Assembly: GCA_028023455.1 (NCBI GenBank)
Contig: JAQFVV010012530.1
Span: 58,001 to 122,000 of the forward strand
Length of the DNA stretch: 64,000 nucleotides
Source: Epiperipatus broadwayi
Lineage: Eukaryota > Onychophora > Udeonychophora > Euonychophora > Peripatidae
Direction of reading: 5' to 3'
Shown: piece after piece, positions 35,295 to 47,722 of the stretch
Layout of the letters: the number at the start of each line of letters is the position of its first letter
Numbering within the stretch: position 1 is the first letter of the stretch
Notes under the pieces: model-generated
Database searches by the model: none
What the model saw: the letters and a program-made list of their open reading frames with translations, nothing else
Told to the model about the DNA's origin: nothing
Made by a program: the position numbers and the translations under genes

Positions 35295-37180
35295 GACATC
35301 CATTAAATGACAGATATATATACAGATGACCGACTGACACAACCATAGGGAAATGAGACTTGATTATCGGACCGATTTATTATAAACCCATTTATAAGTT
35401 GAATATTCAAAAAATTGATCACAGTGAGACATGTATAATTTGTAGCTTGGGCAGGTTATATTATTCACGCTCATGCTGTTCTCCCAGAGTCTATACACTT
35501 ATGCAACTATATCCTGCGTAAGTAAAGTCATTTTTTTTTCATTGTTTTTTTTTGAAGTGAAAAGAAATGAAGCAGTCGGATCTGAGTTCGATCCTAGCTT
35601 CATGTTATTTACCCTAATACTAACTTTAAATTTCCGATGCAATGGGGCTTTATACGTTCAATCCACGCTAATTTCCATAATGAATAACTTGTTTCAAATA
35701 CGTAGTAAAATTAATTAGTTTAGTTTAAATTGGATCAATTCTCTAAATAAATTCATGATAAAATGTTCATGAATTTACATATATTAAATTGCCTGGATTG
35801 TGCGTATATATGTTTGTAAATATTAAATATATATAATTGTTCGAAAGTTTCATTGCGTCGGGAATACTTGTTTTTTTTTTCACCTTTAAAATAATTTGTA
35901 AAGTTTTGCGATTAAAAGCTACATTCCTTCCAAGGGCTTTCAAATTCTCAAAAACAACAGTAAAGTTTTATTAATAAAAAAAAAAGATAAGAATTCAATT
36001 TTTAATTAAAATCATTTCAGACTTTAAGAATTCATTTTCTAATTAGGAAAGGAATTCACAAATTAGTTTGAAAGCTTATCGAAGGAATGTTTCTGAAAAC
36101 AACTAATTATAAAAAAAAAAAAACAGATTGATAATAAAATGAGCGCTAGCCGGAGGCATCAGTGAACAGTAGATATATAGCCCTGAAAAGTAAAGAAAAG
36201 GGCTAGTTTTGGTTGTAGAGTAGTGCAGTGAACTCTGTGTGTATAAAAATTGTATTTCATCATGATAGAGGGCTAGAACATCAGGGATCTGGCTACGGTT
36301 CCTAAAGTCCCGAGGAATCTTCACTGGAGCTGCTGAACCGTTTTCCGGATCGATCATTCTGCTAAGATAATGAAAGCTACTAAAATACTGTTCCAATAAT
36401 CAATCAATGATGCCTACGTTTTCAACAACTTGGAGATGTAACTTAAGGACCAGCGGAAGGGGTGATATATTTCTATAATGAACGTTAAACTTTCTGGCCA
36501 GTTCGAACTTTATTTTACACTCCTCCTATTTAAGAGCTCTTTATTATTTAATGTAAAAATCTCCATAAAATGCTTCTATAAATTTATATTGTAATTATTT
36601 CAATCTCTCGTCTTTAAACTTTTTCTTTTCTTACCTGGCGGTTCATTTAACATATTATATATATGTGTTTATCGTGTGATTTATTAATGCTATTTAAAAA
36701 TTATATGCCAATAATCTTTCAACTCGATGAGCTCCTCTGTTCTATATGCCTCATGCAAATATAGTAATATTAATTTCAAATAGTAATTCTCGCCCATTAG
36801 AACTAAATTTGAAAGTTCTATTAATCATCGAGTCGAAAGAAAATATTACATGTTTATTATTTTTATAATTGGCTAATAATAAACTATTAGCTCCGTTTTT
36901 CACCTATGTCCCCAGCTCCTAAGTTACAAGTATTTATATCTATTCATATAATGTTAAAATATTGATTTCTTGTTCCACTAATATATATTTATTCGAATAT
37001 AACCTTAAATGTTTTTATTGCAAAAAGGGTCGATAAAAGGTTAAATGTATTTTAATTCCACTTTTGTTATTTTATATTAATATTCAGGAAGGGCACGATA
37101 TTGGGGCATAATTAATATAGTTTATAAATGTTTTAAAATAGTTCGATAAAAGCTCGTTTGACTTTAATTAATTGGTCAAG
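35295..37180. other. Non-coding flank of the Ty3-type element
   Basis: The expected 3' LTR should lie here but was not recognised. A short tRNA-like piece with GAGTTCGATCC is at about 35588. At 36396-36103 (minus) a 97-codon ORF contains a coding-looking stretch (PVKIPRDFRNRSQIPDVLA) of unknown family; it may be an old element fragment. Confidence 0.4.
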
Positions 37181-37510
37181 TCATCACGTAGAGCATTCTA
37201 CATGGGTTTTATTTTTCAACGATAACTATCAAGTCATCATCATCAAACGTTGCTGACGTAGGGCCATCTTCCGCTCCGTTAGGCTGGTCGGTGATCATAT
37301 TCTCTTATTTAAATTTCTCGAGGGAGGCAGTACTTCCTTTCCTATTCATTAGTCAAAGGGCATAAGACTTGCCAAATGCAAGCCGCCATAGGACTTCGAT
37401 CATCGACTAGCGATCATGTTTCAATTTTACTCTCTGCCTTGTAATTCGTCAGTACCGTGCATTTTGTCCCGGTAAAACCCGCTCCGTGCTCGTAATTCGT
37501 GATGAAGTGA
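37180..37510. other. GC-richer island of unknown nature
   Basis: About 330 bp with visibly higher GC and many CpG dinucleotides (GACGTAGGG, TTCCGCTCCG, CTCGAGGG, TCGTAATTCG twice) in otherwise AT-rich DNA. All frames are broken, and no RNA gene or SINE box pair is recognised. It could be an old repeat, a CpG-containing regulatory element, or a non-coding RNA. Confidence 0.35.
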
Positions 37511-37919
37511 TTTAAATTAAAGTCGAACCAATTCTCATATATATTTAGTTTATATCAGTTTTCAAATCAAGATTAAAGTTATGCCTTAAAATACATTTTG
37601 CTCTTCATGAATAGATTTCCGAATGTGAAAATAAATCTCACATTCCACCGTAATAAAATTAGAACAATCATTTCCGTTCTTAATGAATACCTTTATCTGC
37701 CTTTATATTTCTCGTTGGGGGCATAGACATAGAATCCCATGTTGTGTAATACTTGTTGGCATATGATAAGGACCGCCACTCTTATTATATTTATCAATTA
37801 TTTTAAAGACTAGAGGTAACTAATGCAATCTCTATTTTATTGAACAAAACAAATTATTATTATTATTAAATATTTTCTAACATACTTGGTTTCTTAGTTC
37901 ATCATTCTTTTTATAATTA

Positions 37920-38190
37920 TTTAAATGTTAATACCCGCTGTCTGTGTTGGCAACCCGAACATACATATGATTTGATTTAAAAAGTATTCAAAGTAATTAA
38001 TTATTAGATATTCATGTCAGTGCAAGGGTCTCTAGTCCTCACCAACCATTGAATTAGTTCTTGGCGCATAGCACTGTGCCGTCGATTTCTGCTATCTGAG
38101 CTGTTAAGTTGGGTTTGAATTCAGTTTTGGTTAAGCTGAGTTTGAATCTGATTTGACTTGCGGTGGTGGTGGTTTTTCGACCGGTACAAT
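37920..38190. repeat. Second TGTACCGGT-type terminal repeat
   Basis: The right end GCGGTGGTGGTGG...TCGACCGGTACA matches the right end of 29828-30148. Its reverse complement also matches that element's left TIR. The left end is not identified, so the extent is a guess. Confidence 0.4.
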
Positions 38191-38347
38191 ATGTAAATCA
38201 CAATGTAATAAACCAAATTTTGATTCTATGTTAATTAACACATATATGTAAATTTTAATCATTTTTATTATTATTGGTATTTTATCTCATTTAAAAGTGA
38301 CAACTAAAAATGTTTATTTTCTGGCAAGTCAAATATGTTCAGAAATT

Positions 38348-38374
<27 letters not shown>

Positions 38375-38380
<6 letters not shown>

Positions 38381-38586
38381 CTTACCAACATTGATATTTG
38401 CAATACTATATATATATTGAAATAATAAATTTAATGGTTTACAAACTATTACAAACAATCCTCGAAAGTACTTCTGCAGATTTGAGGATTGTTTGTAATA
38501 GTTTGTAAACCGTTAAATTTATTATTTAAATTATAATATATATATATATATCAATTGTATTGCAAATACTAATGTTGGTAAGTATA
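38375..38586. repeat. ~210-bp palindrome
   Basis: The left part (TATACTTACCAACATTGATA... through TTTACAAACTATTACAAACA and ATCCTC) is the near-perfect reverse complement of the right part ending in TGTTGGTAAGTATA. The centre is near 38475, around GAAAGTACTTCTGCAGATTT. Arms are ~95 bp. A (CA)n/(TA)n microsatellite borders it at 38349-38380. It could be a head-to-head dimer of a small element or a fold-back MITE. Confidence 0.85.
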
Positions 38587-38589
38587 ACA

Positions 38590-40340
38590 CATATGTAAAT
38601 TTTAATAATTTTTACCATTATCGAATGTCAATTGAAATATATTCATGTAATAGGAAAACATGCAGCTGTGCAAATGTATATGTGTGTTATATGTGAATCA
38701 CCATATAGTAACTTGAGTTTTATATCTTAATCATGTAAACCACAATGTAATAATTTTTTTGGTAGTATGTTAATCAAAATCGGAAGGCATATCTATATAG
38801 CCATATTCTAAAGACTTTAATATAATTTTTTTACATAGTTATTACTAAACTTGTATGCTATTATTAAAATTATTCCAGTGACTTAATTCTAAAAAGTGTT
38901 TAGACTATTATATGTTGCATCATCTCTTGGTCTCAATAGTTATAGAGCTGGTGTTCTTCTGAATTAGATTTAAGTATAGTCACTGAATGTATGAAGACGA
39001 ATGTATTATTAGTACAAGGGACATTCCAGTATAACATTGTCCTGGTATGGTACAAGGGTTCTATTCTTCAAAGTCCCTGCACTGCATTTTATTTTAGTTT
39101 ATTCTTATTAGAAATTAAGTTTATAATGGCCAATACATTGATGGTACTAAGTGGCAAGATCATTGATGATGATCAGCATGTTTTAATATCCCAGCATTAT
39201 TGTTTAGATTTTTCTGGTTATGTATTCTGATGGATTAGCACATATGTGGTGCATCCAAATTAATGGTTTCAATATGCCACAATCTGACAAAAGCTAAATA
39301 CTTAGCTTGGTCTACAGAATACCCATTTCCAATCCAGCCACCAGATTGACTGTTGATTTATATTTTGTATTGTTCAAATCCAGCCACAAAATGGACTGTT
39401 GATTTATTGTATTGATGTATTTTGATTGATCATTCATAATGATGAATATTTATTTTGAGTATTATTAGTACTTATTTATAATTATTGATAATGCTGATGA
39501 ATTTATAGTTAATCATAGTTGCTCTAAGGAGTTAACTGGCTAATCTCTCAGTGATCTTATGATCTCTTTAATATATAACATTATTTACATATTTTTGATA
39601 TTAAACATTGTTTTAATATCTGAAATATCTCTTACTTTAATAATTAATTTGATATTTCATTTTAAATTGACTTTGGTTGATGATGATATTTCCATCACCC
39701 CACCTTCACTCCCATCCTGATAATCCAGCCCATTACAGTATGTTTGTCTATAATGCTTTACTGGAGCACTCTCTATATTTTTTGATTCAGATGGTGCTCC
39801 AGTAAATAATCTTATGGTATTTACTTGTCTTTAATTCTTTCAAATTCACATATTAAGTGTAACAGATATATTTAAAAATTTACATTTAGTTTTATTAATA
39901 AAGCTAAATGTATTAGAACCTTGCCAGCTACATTTCTAAAGGGTACTAAACAGGTCAGGTGGTTACAAACATTTAAAAAAAAAAACTTCCATTGTGAATT
40001 TCTCTCATTTATTTATATAATATTAAAATCTTTTGTTTAATGTACATTAAAGCTTTAAAAAAATTTGTTAAAGCAAGAATTTAAAAAAAACTCTTACAAA
40101 AATGACTTGTCTTTCAGGCTTAGTAAATATACACATTTATTTATATAATCTAAAAAAATTTGTTAAAGTAATCAATTAAAAAAACAATAGCCTTTCTATA
40201 GAACAGTTACATTTGATTTTACTTAAAATAGTGATAATTTAAATCCAAGTATATTATATATACTTTTAAGCTAGTATGATTTTATTTCTTTGCTTTATAA
40301 ATTATCTTCTTTTTAGATTTTAAGGAGAAATCATATTATT
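38590..40340. other. AT-rich non-coding stretch
   Basis: No gene supported. It includes a perfect 13-bp inverted repeat (TTTACTGGAGCAC at 39757-39769 and its complement at 39794-39806, 24-nt loop) and a short direct duplication around AATCCAGCCAC (39331 and 39378). Confidence 0.5.
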
Positions 40341-40671
40341 GTTTAGGGGTGACCAAACTTTTAGACATTGGAGCAACTTTTTTGGTCAAAGTGTACATGG
40401 GGTTGACTAGGTTTTTGTCAAGGTTTTGAATCAGAAACCAGAAATAATGCTATTTGTGTCAGAACAAAAACTGGAATGGAAAAAAATAATGGTTCAAAAT
40501 CCTGGTATTTTTAGAATGTACTTATGAATTGGTGTTTTTTTATAAGAGGTTTTTAGGTACTCACAAATATTGGTGACATTTTTAGAAGATACTTATAAAT
40601 TGATTTTACTACGACTACTATTAAATTACCTCAGCTCCCTCTAGTATTACAATTTGTCTATGTCATGTTAT

Positions 40672-41012
40672 AAAACCTTGAAAGTACTAGGCCTATATTA
40701 ATTTGATTTAATTGTTTTGGTTCTTACAGCTTCTTCTTCAGTGGGTTAAATCGCTTTTATATGCTATTACATTTTTTAGGTGAAGTATTTTAAATTATTA
40801 TTAAAGATATAAATAATACTAAAGAGAAATTCATTCTATGGTTAGAAATATCTATTAGATTATTCCAGCAGAGACTTGAGTTTTTATTATAACTTATTTT
40901 GGCCATGAATATGAGGAAAAACCTTGAAAGTACTAGGCCTATATTAATTTGATTTAATTGTTTTGGTTCTTACAGCTTCTTCTTCAGTGGGTTAAATCGC
41001 TTTTATATGCTA
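40672..41012. repeat. ~96-bp direct repeat pair, 245 bp apart
   Basis: AAAACCTTGAAAGTACTAGG through GCTTTTATATGCTA occurs at 40672-40767 and 40917-41012 with almost no differences, separated by ~150 bp. The near-identity indicates a recent duplication or gene conversion. Confidence 0.9.
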
Positions 41013-41397
41013 AATTACAATTATTAAATTACCTATAAATAATTATTTTTTAGAGCTGGCCCTGAATTTTTTTTTTTTTTTAAAAATAAAATAAAAAATT
41101 TTGTTTTAGAATTGTATTAAAATAAATTAGATGCAAATTTTACAAAAAAAAAAATTATAAAGTAAAAAAAAATATTTTTTTTTGATGATACTTTATTAGA
41201 GAGAAAAAATACTTAACAACAATAAAAATAAAATTTTACAAAAGTCCTCTATTTCTATAACTTGAAAACTACCCACATTTTCTCTGCTAACAGTATTTAC
41301 AATAATTAGATATAAAGTTCATTTCTTGCTTTGACAACTATTTTTCTTTTGTAGATAGGAAAAAGCCCTGTTTTCTTTTTAAATCTCATTGGGGATT

Positions 41398-41500
41398 ATT
41401 ATTTTTTTATATGTCAAAGCATTGACTGGGAAGCAAACCCAGGTCATCTGCTTGGAAGGCAGCTATGTGAACCACTAGGCCACCAACACTTGACTATTTG
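41398..41500 (-). mobile_element. tRNA-derived SINE (minus strand)
   Basis: On the minus strand: TCAAGTGTTGGTGGCCTAGT (A-box region), GCTGCCTTCCAAGCAGATGA, the B box GGGTTTGCTTCC, then TTTGACATAT and an A-rich tail. It is the best-preserved copy of the SINE also seen at 17322. It is inserted in the decayed hAT-like element. Confidence 0.75.
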
Positions 41501-42009
41501 GGGATTATTTGCTAGCTAGATGAAGTGTTTTAAAGAGTTCACAACTTCTTTGTTTTAAAATCAGTTAATTAAAATCCTTGTTTGTCCAGGACAAGTTATT
41601 TTCATTTCTCCTTGGGAAAACAGCAATTAAATATTTCTAAAAAATTTAGCTCTAATATTACACAAAAATAATTTAATTCTTTTCAGCTTCTTCAAAACTA
41701 TGTTTATTTTTGAGATCAAAAATAACAACAGATATTATTTAAATTTAATGATTTTTAAATGAGAATAATTTTGACTTTATTTTTTATATTCAAATCAGCT
41801 GTGAATTTATCACTATAATTTGTCAATGTTTACATCAAGCTTTGTGGTCGACTGGGTGACCATGGCCGACATCTTGACCACCTCTGCTATAGTTGATAAT
41901 AGGACAATAGTATAAGAGAAATTATAATAATACCTATTACTGGAGTTGTTTACATTATTTCTTGTTTTATAAGAAATAATATATAGGTTAAAGTTGTTTG
42001 AGTTTCAAC

Positions 42010-43330
42010 GAAAGGATGAAAATTCATAAAAGTAAAATAAAAAAATAAATGTCTTAATTCTACATTGTGTTTATGTAACAAATATAGGTCATAGGACTTT
42101 TATTAAGGAAGTGAAAGTTGTTTTCTTTTAAAAGAATGGGAAAAAAGAATTAAAACATTTCTTTAATAAAAAAAATTATGAAAAATTTGAAAGTTTTAAT
42201 TTATTCAAAATTTGTTTGATATTAAATGTAATTGGAATGGTTACTTTGAATTGTGGGAAGTTACATAACATATCTAATGCCAAAATCAAAACTAATCAAT
42301 ATAAATACACAAATTTAAAATTTAATCAGTAGCTAAAATTAAATTACAAACTTATTAATAATGATTTTCCTATCTAGACAGACTTCTCAAGGGCAAAGAC
42401 AAACACCATAAAACTAATATTTTGGTATTAGCTCTGCTGTGATGAAATCATTCGGTGATAATTATTCTAACTTTGTGAACATATTTTCATTGCTTGTGAA
42501 ATATCACTTTAGGTTTAGCAATTTTATATTTAAAAAATGTGCTTCTAAATTCAAGTTAATTTTTAAAAAAATATGAATACGACATAAATAAAATATTTGA
42601 ATTAAATAAATTAAACATCAGTTTTTGTTTATTAATTTTTTTATCCAAAAAATATTTTATTTATATTGTATTCATACTAATTTTTTATAATTAACTTGAA
42701 TTCAAAAACTGATTTTTAAATATAAAGTTTGCTAATCTTTAAAAAATTAACAAACATTGAGTTTTAAAATGATTATCGCTGGACAATTATATCACAGCAA
42801 TGTTAATCCCAAAGTACTCTAATAAATATTAGTCTATCTTTCCATAATTGCAACTCACATCCAACTTTCTTTAATATTAAAAAAACTTTCAAATAAGTTA
42901 GTAACTTCAAAATTATAAATTGTTAAAAGAGATTCTTTAATTTTTCTCTTTTTTTATTCTTTTCAGCTAAGACAACATTATCCTGCTCAAACATAATCCA
43001 ATAGTATATTTCTTGGTGGTTTATATAATTTAAACTAAGACAGTTATTATCTATTTTTATGAACTTTCATTTTTATATATAGGCTAAAATAATTTGATCT
43101 CTAACAAAACAGTCCAAGAGTCATAAAAATAGAATAAATATTTTAATTCTGAATTGTGTTTGAGCAGGCTAAGGTTGTTGTTTTTTTTGGAAAAGGATGA
43201 AAAAAAGAGAAAAATTAAAAAATCTCTTTCAATAAAGATTTATGATTTTGAAACTATTAATTTATTTAAACATTCTTTTAATAATAAAGATTATTGAAAT
43301 AATAGTAGGAATTATGGGAAGATAGGATAA
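42010..43330. repeat. Complex of fold-back and direct repeat copies
   Basis: The arm at about 42835-43010 is the reverse complement of 43135-43328 (shared CCTGCTCAAACA, TTTTAATTTTTCTC and TTCCCATAATT blocks). A diverged direct copy of the right arm is at 42015-42265. Between them, 42548-42605 pairs with 42650-42712. The result is a ~1.3-kb region of nested hairpins in AT-rich DNA. Family unassigned. Confidence 0.7.
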
Positions 43331-43334
43331 TATA

Positions 43335-46300
43335 TTGTACCGTTTATTTATATATGGTATAAATATATTGGTATTTGATAAAAGCTAAAAGAAAAAGTAA
43401 ATTTAATGATCTTTTAAAAAGACACATTTTAGATTTTTTTTAATTAGTGTAATTTATTTTTTTAAAACGTACAATGAAAGTAAAAAATAAAAGTTAAAAT
43501 TGGAAAGAATAAAAGACATGCAGATTTCAATTAGTAAAATCTTTCTAACTCCAATTAAAGATGGCAGAATTATGTTAAAAAAGACTTTGTAACTTAAATT
43601 TAAGAAAGAATGTACAAGATTATTATCTTGTATGCTGATAAAAGAACAAAAGAAAATAAATGCACAGAGAAATCTAAAAATGGATCGTGAATATAAAAGG
43701 TCAGAAAAACTTAAAACTGGGTCTTTGTCTTTTCCTTAACTAGCAGCTTCCATTAGGTCTGGGATAGAGAAAATATCCTATCCTGAAGTACTCATATCTA
43801 GGACTACTATTACTCATATGCTGAGGGAATCATCATGCAGAGTGGAACCAATGCATTTACAGATACCCTTCATAATATAGGTCACTCAGAAAAAACCGTT
43901 GAGTCTAGCCATTAGGATGGGCCAAGAACCTACAAAAATATCAACAGAGAAAAACTAGTTAACTTCAATGGCTCTTCAAAAAGCATACTACAAACTTACC
44001 AGTAAGATTATTCATATCCTGATTGTAACTAAATTAAGTGTTCACAAACCATTTCAATTATAAGCTTATGATTTATTCCCGATAGAAACATTAATTTTAT
44101 TATTCAAAAAACTTTTGTTTATACACTCAGAAACCTAAGTGTAATATGAACTGTTTTAATTAATTGATTCATGTATTAGCATGCATATAGTTCTTCCAAC
44201 TTATTAGTAATTTATCTTTTAAATATTTTAATTTGTTTGAATAAAATAATTTGCTTTTATCAACTTTTCATTATGTGTTATTATTGCTAGTTTACCTTTG
44301 CCAATAGTTATTAATTAAGTTCTGGGAATAATATTCTGTAAAAAAAACAAATAAAGTTACGGGAAATCAAAATCCTGATCATTTTAAATTATTTTTTTCT
44401 ATATTTATGATGTGTGACACGATGGATTTCAGAGATTCTTGTATGAATCCTGGTGCCCTTGTAAAATAAATAAAAAAAGCTGATTCCGTCAGCAGTGTAA
44501 GTGGCAATAATTAGTAGGCCAGTTGATCTGGAAATATAGCTATGTTTTTGTAAATAGGAACAAGATATTTTTTTATCTATAGCTTGATTAACTTTCACTT
44601 AATAGTGTGTAAAAAAAGGCCTACCAGAATGTACTAAAACATGAAAAATGTTACAATATATTGTTTTTGTGTTACGTTATTTTGCACTTGGGATATCTGT
44701 TTTGGCAGGAAAACCATTGATAGTGGATTTGTAATCTTATTTTGGCTAGTGATTTAGTTTAATATATATATATTGTAACCAATAGATAGTTGGCAGCATG
44801 TTTCTCAGGTTTAAGAATAAAAAAAAATTATTTAGTTAATGGGGAAAATGAAATTTAATTTTCCAATGCATATTTTTTATGGATCTTTATTGAACTAAAT
44901 GTTTGTAAAATCACCATATGATAATATAAAAATTTTTAAACATTAAATATATTTAAGAGTATTTTTTTAAAATAATAATAATAATAAAAAAGGAAAGAAC
45001 AAAATAGGATTTTAATAATTTTGTAAATTTTATTTTAATTAATCAGATTTTTTTTATCTCTCTTTAATGAAATAGAAAAATCAAATCAGTGCAATTAACA
45101 GATTAACTTGTTGGGGTTTTTTTTGCAAGAAGATTTGGTTTTTAATTATAAAGGAATGTTAAGAATTTTATGTTGTTAAATTTTTGTTTTTAACTTGTTT
45201 TTCAATCTCTATGATTAAGGAGAGAAATATCTGAACAATTGTTTTTATGAAATTTTATTTAATTGATTGCCATGAAAATGATAATGTAAGAAACAGATTA
45301 TAATTGGTTTGTGAGCAAGATTTTTCTAAAAACATATATGTGGGGGTATGAATTAAGGATTATACCCAAGTGTCTGGAGAGAGGTTATTGCTAACTTAAC
45401 TGTTGAAGAGAGCAGTCAAATCTTAATTCTGCTGCTGAAAAAGATAATGGAAGAAAGTATTACTAACTTAACTCAGTGAAGTTTTAATCCAGCTGCTGAA
45501 AAGAAAGAAGCAGAAGCCTTTACCACCCTGTGGCCTAACACAGCAGGAATCTTAACCCAGCTATTGAATATAATAATAGTTTTTAATCCAGTTTTTAGCA
45601 TATTATGAGTTTTACATTAAAATGATTTGTACAATGAAAACCATATGCTCAGATCAGCTAAAAGCTAGACATCACCTTCTTTCATGTAACCTACCTTCAC
45701 TGGAATAAAATGTAGGGAAGGTAAAACCAACCCCCTTTAAGCAGTCTGAAACCTTGCCTTCAACCAAGAGTAATGAATCTCTGTCTATATCTGTCTCACC
45801 TGGAAATTCAAGAGAACCAAATAGACAAATTTTGCTATTTTTCAATTATCTGGAATTGCTATAGACCAAGAAAAGGACACCTTAACTATTCCATACCTAA
45901 GAAGTCTTTAAGAATAAGCTCAATTGAATAGAAAACTGGAACTGAAAAGGACTCCAACACTAAAGCCATGGCCAGATGTATTATTTTTTTTATTATGCAT
46001 GCACATTATATTTTTTTTAATAGAAAATCAGTTTTTGTTTCATAAATGTAATAAATGTTTTTCTTTCCCTCAATTTGCTCTCTGGGTAGAATCAAAGATT
46101 GCTATCTTTAATTTTTGAAAATGTTTAACAATCTTTTAGTTATTTTTAAAAAAATAACTTAATGAATTGAAAGATACTCTGTGAATAAAAATTAATTGAT
46201 AGATTAATATAATTTTACCAAACTGTATATTTAATTATTTTTATAGTGTTTGTTCTTATGCCTGAAATATTCTATTATTCAACTCGTTATTAGTACTACC

Positions 46301-46840
46301 AGTCTCAGGATGACTATAAGTTATTGGAGTAGACACTGTATCCCTTTGGGCAGCAATATTTTGAATGGGAACCATAATGCCATGTTTTTAATGTTTCCAT
46401 CATTTGGTTTTTTGAGGTACAAATTCTATTGATAAAGTGATGTTTATTTTGGTCTTTACAAAATTAGACTGCCAGTGATTTTGGATAAATTGTGTTAGGT
46501 GCAAAAATATTTCCATGTCCATGTATATCACTCATAGCTTTTTCAATTTTATTTTATCAATAGTTTTTATGAATCACAAAATATATAATACACCACTATA
46601 TTCCTTAGCTTTTCCAATTAACCAGTAAACTTATATTTGTTCTGTTGAGCCAGTTTTAGGCTTAAAAATTTGGATTGCTCATTAGATATTTGCTAAATAA
46701 ATAATGCCCTTGGTATGTAGAAATAAGTATATCCATATTTGTACAGTTGTTTGTGGGTAAGGAACATAAACCTCGTAAATAATCAATTATTATAAAATGC
46801 ATTTGCTGTTAATTTATAGATAAAAGTTTTAATGGTGCAT
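43335..46840. other. Long AT-rich non-coding stretch
   Basis: No gene supported. Weak ~85-bp internal repetition near 45375-45560 (ACTAACTTAACT and CTGCTGAAAA recur). ORFs of 60-69 codons show no domains. Confidence 0.5.
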
Positions 46841-46844
46841 TGGA

Positions 46845-47200
46845 GTGACTTAAGGTCAACATGGCTATGATAACAATATTGGCATCAACAAGGGTTTGAA
46901 CATTCCATCATCAGATTTTCAATGGTATAGATGGCTGAAGAGGGAGGGTGGAGAAGACCAAATTCTGTCCATTAAAGTTTGAAGATTTTCTATCTTAATA
47001 TAAACTGAACACTGATTACATACATGTGTGGGAGATGATGATCTGGACCAACTGATGAGTGCTGGATCAGCATGAAATACATATATTAGAGATCATTTAT
47101 GTTGTTCACATGTGTGTGGGCATGTGTATTGGTTATATAAGATGGAGAGGATAGCTGAAGGAAGCTTAAAAGTCTGGTTTCAAATCCCTTGTAAAGTTCA
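46845..47200 (+). repeat. Dispersed repeat family F (plus copy)
   Basis: Nearly full-length copy beginning at about AAGGTCAACATGGC and passing through GTCCATTAAAGTTTGAAGAT, ACTGATGAGTGCTGGATCAG and the terminal tRNA-like TCTGGTTTCAAATCCC at about 47175. It ends ~520 bp before the P450 start codon. Confidence 0.8.
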
Positions 47201-47312
47201 GTATTTACAATATACTAGTATTGATTTATTACAAATAAAAGTTTTCCATATAATCATTATTGTTAATTAATTGAAGATAAACCTAATTCTGCTTCATAAC
47301 GGAAAAATATTG

Positions 47313-47462
47313 AAAACATTAAATTAATCATTGCAAGAACTAGTTGTGTGAACCTCATCCCGGCTTTGTCGTTAACTGTATTGCTTTCACCATTGTACTA
47401 ATGTAAACGTATTATATAATCAATAAAGTTCTTATGAAAAAAATAAAAACATTAAATTAATC
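47313..47462 (+). mobile_element. Short poly(A)-tailed retro-insertion with 17-bp TSD
   Basis: The 116-bp insert (47330-47445) is bracketed by perfect 17-bp copies of AAAACATTAAATTAATC (47313-47329 and 47446-47462). It ends with AATAAAGTTCTTATG and an A-rich tail, showing target-primed reverse transcription of a polyadenylated RNA. The insert is GC-richer than its surroundings (CTCATCCCGGCTTTGTCG). The source RNA is not identified: a severely 5'-truncated LINE or another mRNA 3' end. It lies ~260 bp upstream of the P450 start codon. Confidence 0.9.
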
Positions 47463-47722
47463 TATAATGGATTTCGTTAAGTACCTTTGCCAAAAAGCAT
47501 CAAAATGTATTAATGATTATAATTTGTGATTTAATTTTTTTTATCCCCTTGTAAAAAACGGTATTAGTATTAATTTATTATATTCAGTAACAGGATTATC
47601 ATATTTTTTTTAAAAAAAAACATTATTATTAACTGTGATTTGTAAGTATGTAATTCAATAATAATGAATTATTGTAGCTGGTTGTAAATAATTATTTGTT
47701 AAACATTTTCAGATATCTCTCC

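Larger units (their letters stand above)
40344..41886. mobile_element. Decayed hAT-like element, no transposase
   Basis: The left end TAGGGGTGACCAAACTTTT and the right end, whose reverse complement is CAGAGGTGGTCAAGATGTC, look like diverged hAT terminal repeats. Flanking 8-mers TTATTGTT (40336-40343) and CTATAGTT (41887-41894) agree at 6 of 8 positions. Inside are a direct duplication (40672-41012) and a SINE insertion (41398-41500). No transposase ORF remains. Confidence 0.45.

Noticed and set aside
29828-38190. TGTACCGGT-ended repeats as LTRs of the Ty3-type element
   Set aside because: Only the terminal ~25 bases match, the interiors differ, and each unit has inverted rather than LTR-type ends; distances to the coding region are also too large and unequal.
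47696-47722. Upstream in-frame start of P450 exon 1 at TTG 47696
   Set aside because: TTG is not a credible start here, and the sequence TTTTCAG just before ATG 47723 looks like intron/UTR; the ATG gives a normal-length P450 anchor.
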